Assembly (NCBI GenBank): GCA_017964405.1
Contig: JAGCSA010000031.1
Location: forward strand, 1-51,451
DNA from: Bacilli bacterium
GTDB lineage: Bacteria > Bacillota_I > Bacilli_A > RF39 > UBA660
Length of the DNA stretch: 51,451 nucleotides
Direction: 5' to 3'
The position numbers and the translations under genes were made by a program. Shown here one piece after another: positions 42,935-48,547 of the stretch; the stretch's first letter is position 1, and every line of letters starts with the position of its first letter. Under the pieces are notes generated by a model. The model saw only the letters and a program-made list of their open reading frames with translations. It had not been told where the DNA came from and did no database searches.

Positions 42935-43933
42935 ATGTCTTTATTATGGATTGCTTCTAGTTGTAGTGATCCGGGATTACAATCTATTTTAGCCATTGTA
43001 AAACGGATTTTATCACTGATTCAAATTATAGGACCTATCTTAGCTCTTGTTAGTTTTTCCATTCATTTAACCCATTTGGTGAGAGATCCAGATGATAAAA
43101 AAAGACTTCCTAAATTAAGAAATAGTGCAATTGCTCTTTTGGTTTTATTTTTTATTCCAATGAGTGTGAATGTTCTCTGTGGATGGTTAGATGATTCTAC
43201 TGTATTTAGCAGTTGCTGGAATAGTGCCAATTATCAAGCACCTTCTGGAGGAGGTAGTTATGTTTCTCCCAATGGAGACGATTCTAAATCTCCTATTTTA
43301 TCCGATTCTGGAGACTATCAAAAAGGTGATAAAAAGAAGAGTAATAGTAATCAATCTTCTACGGGAAATGGAACAGGTGATCGTGTGGGAGATGGCAACT
43401 CTTCTTCTAGCAAAGTTGTTTTTATTGGAGATAGTCGTACGGTTCAAATGTATGCTTATCTCAAAGGAAGCTGGAGTGGAGCTAATTACTCGAGTGGAGG
43501 AGTTCATGTCGTAGGGGAAGATGTCTTTGTATCAGAAGGTGGTATGGGACTTAATTGGATGCGAAGTACAGGAATTCCTGCTGCACAACCTTATTTTCAA
43601 TCGGGAACAGCTATTGTCATTTTGATGGGAGTTAATGATTTAGGAAATATCGATCAATACATTTCCTATGTGAATGCGAATGTCAGTAGCTGGAAGAAAA
43701 ATGGTAGTTCTCTCTACTATGTATCTGTGAATCCTTGTGATGGAAAGTATAGTCATTTGAATTCTAAAATCAATACTTTTAATGAAAAAGCTAAAAATGG
43801 ATTGTCGAGTGAAGTGGGATGGATTGATACTTATGGAGAATTATCTCGTGTTGGATTTAAGACAACCGATGGTCTACATTATGATAAAGCAACCTATCAG
43901 ACGATTTATAATTATATAAAAAGTAAAGTGTAA
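42935..43933 (+). CDS. VirB2-like two-helix module fused to an SGNH hydrolase
   Basis: 332 residues. Residues 1-97 repeat the membrane module of the 41666 protein. After a Ser/Asn linker comes an SGNH/GDSL hydrolase: FIGDSRTV with the nucleophile Ser at about 164, GVND at about 231 and DGLHYDK with Asp312 and His315. SGNH enzymes remove or move acyl groups on glycans and lipids. Since the module also carries a NAGPA domain next door, both enzymes are probably shown on the same platform outside the membrane. A weak hairpin with a T-rich tail follows at 43930. AGGGAAG sets the start. Confidence 0.9.
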   Translation: MSLLWIASSCSDPGLQSILAIVKRILSLIQIIGPILALVSFSIHLTHLVRDPDDKKRLPKLRNSAIALLVLFFIPMSVNVLCGWLDDSTVFSSCWNSANYQAPSGGGSYVSPNGDDSKSPILSDSGDYQKGDKKKSNSNQSSTGNGTGDRVGDGNSSSSKVVFIGDSRTVQMYAYLKGSWSGANYSSGGVHVVGEDVFVSEGGMGLNWMRSTGIPAAQPYFQSGTAIVILMGVNDLGNIDQYISYVNANVSSWKKNGSSLYYVSVNPCDGKYSHLNSKINTFNEKAKNGLSSEVGWIDTYGELSRVGFKTTDGLHYDKATYQTIYNYIKSKV

Positions 43934-43936
43934 GTC

Positions 43937-43965
43937 TTGTACTTACTCTTTTATTTTGATATAAT
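43937..43965 (+). promoter_or_regulatory. Promoter of the 43988-46755 operon
   Basis: TTGTAC (43937-43942), a 17-nt spacer and TATAAT (43960-43965) with extended TG. Confidence 0.65.
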
Positions 43966-43987
43966 TTCATAAGATGGAGTGTTAACT

Positions 43988-45430
43988 ATGGCAAGAACAA
44001 AAGAAGAAAAAAGACAGTTAAAAGAAGAGAAAAAAATTGCTAAAGAGAACAAAAAAAAGAAACCGAAAAAGGACAAAAAAAACAAAGAACATCATTACTA
44101 TGGTCCTATTGAGTTTTCTTTTAATTTTGTTAGTTTAGTTGTTGTCATTTGTATTGGTCTTTATTTTGGAGGCCGTAGTTTCTATTACTATAGTTTGCAA
44201 AATCAAAAGACAAGAGAAACAGCTATGACATTAAATGGACTGATCTTGAATAATAATAAAATAGTAAAAGAGGAAACAGAAGGACTTCATCAAGATGAAG
44301 AAGGATATTTCTTTAAAGGAAATGTTCAAAATAATTATGTATGGTTTGCGAATCGTATGTTCCGTATTATGAGATTAAATGATGATGATACGGTCAAATT
44401 AATCAGTGAAGATTTAGTAGCTTCTTTTATGTGGGGAGAAGATACTTCCTATGAAAAATCGAATTTAAGAATTTGGTTAAATCCTGTTGAGAAAATTGGA
44501 GTATCTGGTGTTTACTACAAGACGATTCCTTCTCAAGATTATTTTGTTACGAAAACAAAATATACGATTGATAAAATGAATGAGTCTAAGATTGAGAGTG
44601 GAGATATTCCTTTTGAAGATGATGTTGTAACAATAACCTTAAATGATTATATTATGGCTGGTGGAAAAAACAGTTATTTAAATAATGGAAAATTGTTCTT
44701 TATTCTTGGATACAATATGGAAGGAGAAAACCTTTATATTGAAGAAGATGGAAGTATTATGAATTGTGATAGTATGGATGGTTATGGTGTTCGTAGTGTA
44801 TTCACGATGAGTAAGAATATTCCTGTTTCTCAAGGAGATGGAACGAAAGATAATCCTTATGTGATTGAACAAGGAGATAAAACTAACTATGTCGATAGTT
44901 ATGTAAAACTTGGAGAAGATACTTGGAAAGTTTATGAAGATAATAAGGGATTATTAAAGATGTATTTGAATGGGTATATTACGATTAATGGAAATGAACT
45001 TGTTCGTAATTATAGTTCTCATGATAGTAAGTTTAATTATTTTGCAGGAGATAATGTTGGCTATTATTTATATCATGATTATTTACCTAATTTAAGTTAC
45101 AAAGATGTTATTGTTTCCAATAAGTATCCTTATGGAGAATTAAGTGCTGAGGTTGGATATTATTTTCCAAATGTTTATTCAGAAGAATATGATGAAAGAA
45201 TTGGATTGTTAAATATATTTGATTATGTTTCAAATAATGAATTAAGTGATTTCTTCCGTGATAATACGGGCGCTAACATGAGTACTAGACAGTATTCTGT
45301 TGCAGCCAATGGATTACTAGAAGAAGCAGAAGTTACTGAACAAAAACATATTGTTCCTGTTATTTCTATTCAAGCTAGTTCGATTAAAGGTGGAAATGGA
45401 AGAATTGATAATCCTTATGTTGTGGAGTGA
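43988..45430 (+). CDS. Membrane-anchored DUF6273-like protein
   Basis: 480 residues. A Lys/Glu-rich cytosolic start (1-35), TM at about 48-70, then a domain with YVWFANRMFRIMRL, YEKSNLRIWLN, a VRSVFTMSKNIPV end strand and GDGTKDNPYVIEQ (about 290). A second partial copy ends GGNGRIDNPYVVE. The same pattern (NNETYRIVGLFY, YPSFYLKSDL, GDPYVIGT) is inserted in the giant 10663 protein. This suits the DUF6273 group of surface domains, whose function is not known to me. ATG 43988 follows GATGGAG; GTG 43979 is less likely. Its stop overlaps the next start (TGATG). Confidence 0.82.
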   Translation: MARTKEEKRQLKEEKKIAKENKKKKPKKDKKNKEHHYYGPIEFSFNFVSLVVVICIGLYFGGRSFYYYSLQNQKTRETAMTLNGLILNNNKIVKEETEGLHQDEEGYFFKGNVQNNYVWFANRMFRIMRLNDDDTVKLISEDLVASFMWGEDTSYEKSNLRIWLNPVEKIGVSGVYYKTIPSQDYFVTKTKYTIDKMNESKIESGDIPFEDDVVTITLNDYIMAGGKNSYLNNGKLFFILGYNMEGENLYIEEDGSIMNCDSMDGYGVRSVFTMSKNIPVSQGDGTKDNPYVIEQGDKTNYVDSYVKLGEDTWKVYEDNKGLLKMYLNGYITINGNELVRNYSSHDSKFNYFAGDNVGYYLYHDYLPNLSYKDVIVSNKYPYGELSAEVGYYFPNVYSEEYDERIGLLNIFDYVSNNELSDFFRDNTGANMSTRQYSVAANGLLEEAEVTEQKHIVPVISIQASSIKGGNGRIDNPYVVE

Positions 45431-46755
45431 TGGTTGTGAAGAAAAAAGAACGTGAAAATGTTTCAGACACTAAGGAAGAAAAGAAAAAAGATAAAGAAGA
45501 AAAGCAACAAGAAAAACAACAAGAAAAAGTAGAGAAAACAAAACAAACGAAAGTAGAAAAGAAAGCTCAAAAAGAAGAAAAAAGAGAACAGAAAAAACTA
45601 GAAAAAGAGGCAAAAAAAGAAAATAAGAAAAAAGCCAAAGAAGAAAAAAAAGAGCTTAAAAAAGAAGCAAAAGAAGAAAAGAAAACAAAAGGTAAAAAGA
45701 AAATTCGTTTAAAAATTAGTTTCTTTACCATTCTTGTCTTTTTAATGGATCTTTGTGTGATTGCAGGACTTTATGTAATCCAAAGAGAAGAGTTTAAAAC
45801 TTTTTGGATTCCTTCTGCTATGACGACAATGTCTCATAAGTATTTAGCTTATACCTTGTATGATGAAGAGACTGTCAATCGTGTCATGAGTGAAAACTAT
45901 ATTGAACAAAGTACCGAAGAAGTAAACTTAGATGATATTGTCATCAATGAAGGAGATTTATTTTCTAAGAGATATACAAATCCTTATGATAAAGAAATCT
46001 TTACGAAGACACCTGGAAATGATGTTTATAAATTAATTCGTATTAATGAAAGTAAATTTAAAGGATGGTTAACGGTTATTTATGATCCAAGTGATGTAGA
46101 ACTTGCTGTCAGCAGTAAATTAGGAAGATCTGGACAATCTGTTAATACCCTTGTCAAGGATAATGGTGGATTAGTTGGAATTAATGGTGGAGGTTTCGAA
46201 GACTTAGATGGTTGGGGAAACGGATCCATTCCTTATGGAGCCATTATTAAAAACGGAGAAGTCATCTGGAACCATTCTGGTGGATGGGGAAGTCTCGTTG
46301 GATTTAATAAAGATCATAAGATGGTTCTTACGTATCGTTCTCCTGATGAAGCAGTTGCTGATGGTATGATGGATGCTGTTGATTTTGGACCTTTCTTAAT
46401 TGTCAATGGAAATGTTTCTAAAATCCATGGTGATGGAGGATGGGGAACAGCTCCTAGAAGTATTATTGCTCAAAGAAAAGATGGAGTTGTCTTATTCCTA
46501 ATTATCGATGGTAGAATGCCTGGTTACAGTATTGGTGCTACGATGAATGATGTTATTGAAGTTCTTCTTCGCTATAAAGCTTATAATGCGGCTAACTTAG
46601 ATGGGGGAGCTTCTACTACGATGAGTGTTAATGGTAGTCTATGGAATAATCCATATGTAGGAGGAGAATATGGTGGGAGAACTGTATCCAATGCTTGGAT
46701 TGTTACCAATAGACAAGGAAAAGCTGTAACGATTCCCAATAAGAATGATTATTAA
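45430..46755 (+). CDS. NAGPA-domain protein with Lys/Glu-rich cytosolic tail
   Basis: 441 residues. Residues 1-95 are nearly all Lys, Glu, Gln and Ala, probably one long charged helix in the cytosol. TM is at about 96-118. FKTFWIPSAMTTMSHKYLAY matches the 40602 protein, so the two are paralogues. The NAGPA domain shows GINGGGFED, GTAPRSIIAQ and NLDGGASTTMS (about 389-399). It is co-translated with the 43988 gene, whose tail has the same Lys/Glu type. The shared tails may hold both proteins in one membrane patch, which is inference. Confidence 0.88.
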   Translation: MVVKKKERENVSDTKEEKKKDKEEKQQEKQQEKVEKTKQTKVEKKAQKEEKREQKKLEKEAKKENKKKAKEEKKELKKEAKEEKKTKGKKKIRLKISFFTILVFLMDLCVIAGLYVIQREEFKTFWIPSAMTTMSHKYLAYTLYDEETVNRVMSENYIEQSTEEVNLDDIVINEGDLFSKRYTNPYDKEIFTKTPGNDVYKLIRINESKFKGWLTVIYDPSDVELAVSSKLGRSGQSVNTLVKDNGGLVGINGGGFEDLDGWGNGSIPYGAIIKNGEVIWNHSGGWGSLVGFNKDHKMVLTYRSPDEAVADGMMDAVDFGPFLIVNGNVSKIHGDGGWGTAPRSIIAQRKDGVVLFLIIDGRMPGYSIGATMNDVIEVLLRYKAYNAANLDGGASTTMSVNGSLWNNPYVGGEYGGRTVSNAWIVTNRQGKAVTIPNKNDY

Positions 46756-46777
46756 AAGTAGATTTCATCTACTTTTT
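46754..46777 (+). terminator. Terminator
   Basis: Stem AAAAGTAGAT/ATCTACTTTT with a TTC loop and T-run. Confidence 0.88.
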
Positions 46778-46781
46778 TTAT

Positions 46782-46787
46782 TATAAT
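46782..46787 (+). promoter_or_regulatory. Candidate -10 (TATAAT) of the phosphoesterase gene
   Basis: TATAAT just after the terminator and 16 nt before the start at 46804. The very short leader leaves room for the AGGTGA SD only. No -35 is evident. Confidence 0.35.
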
Positions 46788-46803
46788 AAAAATAGGTGAT
46801 TTG

Positions 46804-47742
46804 ATGAGAAAATTTATTGTAAGTGACCTACATGGAAATGGGGATGTATACGACTCTATCATGGCTTATCTCGATCATAGGAGTCAATCTGAAAAGGTTT
46901 TGTTGTATATTAATGGAGATTTAATTGATCGTGGATTAGATGGATATCGTATGTTGATGGATGTGAAAGATAGAATGGAACATCCGGGTAATTTAGAGAT
47001 TCATTATCTTGGGGGAAATCGAGAACTTATGATGTATCAAGCTCTTTTAGAAAGAGAGTCTGGTAAAAATGTAGATCCATGGTGTAATTGGATGATCAAT
47101 GGTGGATGGAGAGTTGCTTATCAAATAGAAGATCAAGATAATTCAGAGGAATTATTTGAATCTTTCAAGCATTTTTTGGGAGAATTAAAAATTTATCATG
47201 TTTTTGAGGAAACGATTAAAGGAAAACCGATGGTACTCGTTCATGCACAAGTTCCGAAGAGAGTTTCTAAAAATCAAAATATGAAAATATCGGATAATCA
47301 TATCGAGGTAGAAAAAGCGGTATGGACTCGAAAACATGAAGATTATTCGGGAATTTTAGGAGTAGCAGCACCTTTGACTCATACGAGAAGAATTGGTCTT
47401 CCCGGATATTTTGCGATTGTAGGACATACTCCTGTTTTGCATCCTCAAGGTTTTTCTTTTGATGCAGAAGAAAATTCGATTGATATTGATGGTAATTGTT
47501 CTATGTATGCTCAAGGAGAGTTTCAATTGAATCAAGTTCCTTTGGTAGAAGTAAAGAATGATTCTATTGATTTAATTCTCTTCAATCATGATAATGAGAT
47601 TCCTTGTGGATATCATTATGATGGAGATCTTTCTCCCATGACAGAGGAATTATTAGAAGAACATCGAAGTCATTTAAATCATCAATATGATCATCAAGCA
47701 GAGGCTTATCAAAAAGAATTGTTGTATCAATTAGAATTATAA
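46804..47742 (+). CDS. Metallophosphoesterase (PPP/ApaH-type)
   Basis: 312 residues, cytosolic. Motifs in order are VSDLHGN, NGDLIDRG, LGGNREL, VLVHAQ and VGHTPV, the metal-binding set of calcineurin-like phosphoesterases such as protein phosphatases and ApaH. Motif 3 normally reads GNHD/E; here His is Arg (GGNRE), which would remove the general acid while leaving the metal-binding Asn. The protein could thus be slow or altered in specificity. ATG 46804 is preferred over TTG 46801 by SD spacing. The natural substrate is unknown. Confidence 0.88.
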   Translation: MRKFIVSDLHGNGDVYDSIMAYLDHRSQSEKVLLYINGDLIDRGLDGYRMLMDVKDRMEHPGNLEIHYLGGNRELMMYQALLERESGKNVDPWCNWMINGGWRVAYQIEDQDNSEELFESFKHFLGELKIYHVFEETIKGKPMVLVHAQVPKRVSKNQNMKISDNHIEVEKAVWTRKHEDYSGILGVAAPLTHTRRIGLPGYFAIVGHTPVLHPQGFSFDAEENSIDIDGNCSMYAQGEFQLNQVPLVEVKNDSIDLILFNHDNEIPCGYHYDGDLSPMTEELLEEHRSHLNHQYDHQAEAYQKELLYQLEL

Positions 47743-47769
47743 AAACAGAAGACAACTTCTGTTTTTTTT
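47742..47769 (+). terminator. Terminator
   Basis: Stem AAAACAGAAG/CTTCTGTTTT with an ACAA loop and a run of eight T. Confidence 0.9.
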
Positions 47770-47777
47770 GTTATAAT
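47769..47777 (+). promoter_or_regulatory. Extended -10 promoter of the DUF4176 operon
   Basis: TGT-TATAAT, 22 nt before ATG 47800 and starting in the T-run of the terminator. Confidence 0.6.
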
Positions 47778-47799
47778 GATAATAGAGAAGGTGTTTGCC

Positions 47800-48201
47800 A
47801 TGGGATTAGTAGAGCCTTATAAGGGAACATATTGCAGTGCTCGGTCAGCGAATGAAGAACTAGATATTCAAACCATCATGAGTGGTTGTGATGCAGTAGA
47901 CAGTGCTGCTAGTCATCTCAGTGATCATTCTGCTCATTTAAGTTGGAGTTCTGGTACGTTGACAGCTGATAATTTTTCTGTCAACGAGAAAACCATTTTG
48001 GGAACCGTTGATGAATGCTGTAACAATATTGAAAATGTAGAGTCTTTTATTTTAGGAGCTACTTCTCAAATTAGAGGGAATGCAGAAGCAGCTTATAATC
48101 AAATCCAGAATGATTTAAATGATGAAGCTTATCAAAAAGACATGGCAGAACGTAATCGAAGAAATGCAAAATCAGAAAAGGAAAGTGATTCAAATGAATG
48201 A
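47800..48201 (+). CDS. Helical protein, possible type VII secretion (WXG100-like) component
   Basis: 133 residues, helical, no signal peptide. Two helices flank a central SWSSGTLTADNFS turn, a loose match to the helix-Trp-x-Gly-helix plan of WXG100/LXG-type proteins. The C-terminal helix (AAYNQIQNDLNDEAYQKDMAERN) is charged. ATG 47800 has GAAGGTG upstream, and the in-frame ATA-rich region before it is the promoter. It overlaps the DUF4176-like gene, and that domain is commonly found with ESX/Yuk genes. No EssC or other T7SS part is in the window, so the link is tentative. Confidence 0.6.
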   Translation: MGLVEPYKGTYCSARSANEELDIQTIMSGCDAVDSAASHLSDHSAHLSWSSGTLTADNFSVNEKTILGTVDECCNNIENVESFILGATSQIRGNAEAAYNQIQNDLNDEAYQKDMAERNRRNAKSEKESDSNE

Positions 48202-48475
48202 GGAATTTTTACCACTAGGAAGTATTGTTTTATTAAAGGGAGGAACGGTACCAGTTGTTGTCATTGGATATACCGTTATTGAAGAAGGTAGTAGTGAATT
48301 ATGGGATTATTTAGGATGTGCTTATCCGATTGGTGTTATGGATCCAGAGAGAAATCTATTATTTAAGAGAAATCAAATTGAGAAAGTCCTTTTTGTTGGA
48401 TATATTGATGATGATGGAAAGAAGTTTTTAAATCAATTGACAGAAAGTTATAAAAAAATAACTGAAAATCAATAA
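48194..48475 (+). CDS. DUF4176-domain protein
   Basis: 93 residues. LPLGSIVLLKGGTVPVVVIGY, WDYLGCAYPIGV, FKRNQIEKVLFVGYIDDDGKKF follow the DUF4176 pattern closely (LP-GS-V-LKGG, DYLG-YP-G, I--V---GY). The family is small and often encoded with type VII secretion genes; its role is not known. ATG 48194 overlaps the previous stop by 8 nt, and AAGGAAAG is the SD. Cytosolic. It ends in its own terminator. Confidence 0.82.
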   Translation: MNEEFLPLGSIVLLKGGTVPVVVIGYTVIEEGSSELWDYLGCAYPIGVMDPERNLLFKRNQIEKVLFVGYIDDDGKKFLNQLTESYKKITENQ

Positions 48476-48503
48476 AAACACATATGTTTATGTGTTTTTT
48501 TTT
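48475..48503 (+). terminator. Terminator
   Basis: Stem AAAACACATA/TATGTGTTTT with a TGTT loop and a T-run. Confidence 0.88.
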
Positions 48504-48513
48504 CTTTTTTTTA

Positions 48514-48522
48514 TGTTATAAT
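48514..48522 (+). promoter_or_regulatory. Extended -10 promoter of nifJ
   Basis: TGT-TATAAT, 25 nt before ATG 48548. Confidence 0.6.
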
Positions 48523-48547
48523 TGATATAGTATGGAGAGTGATGATT

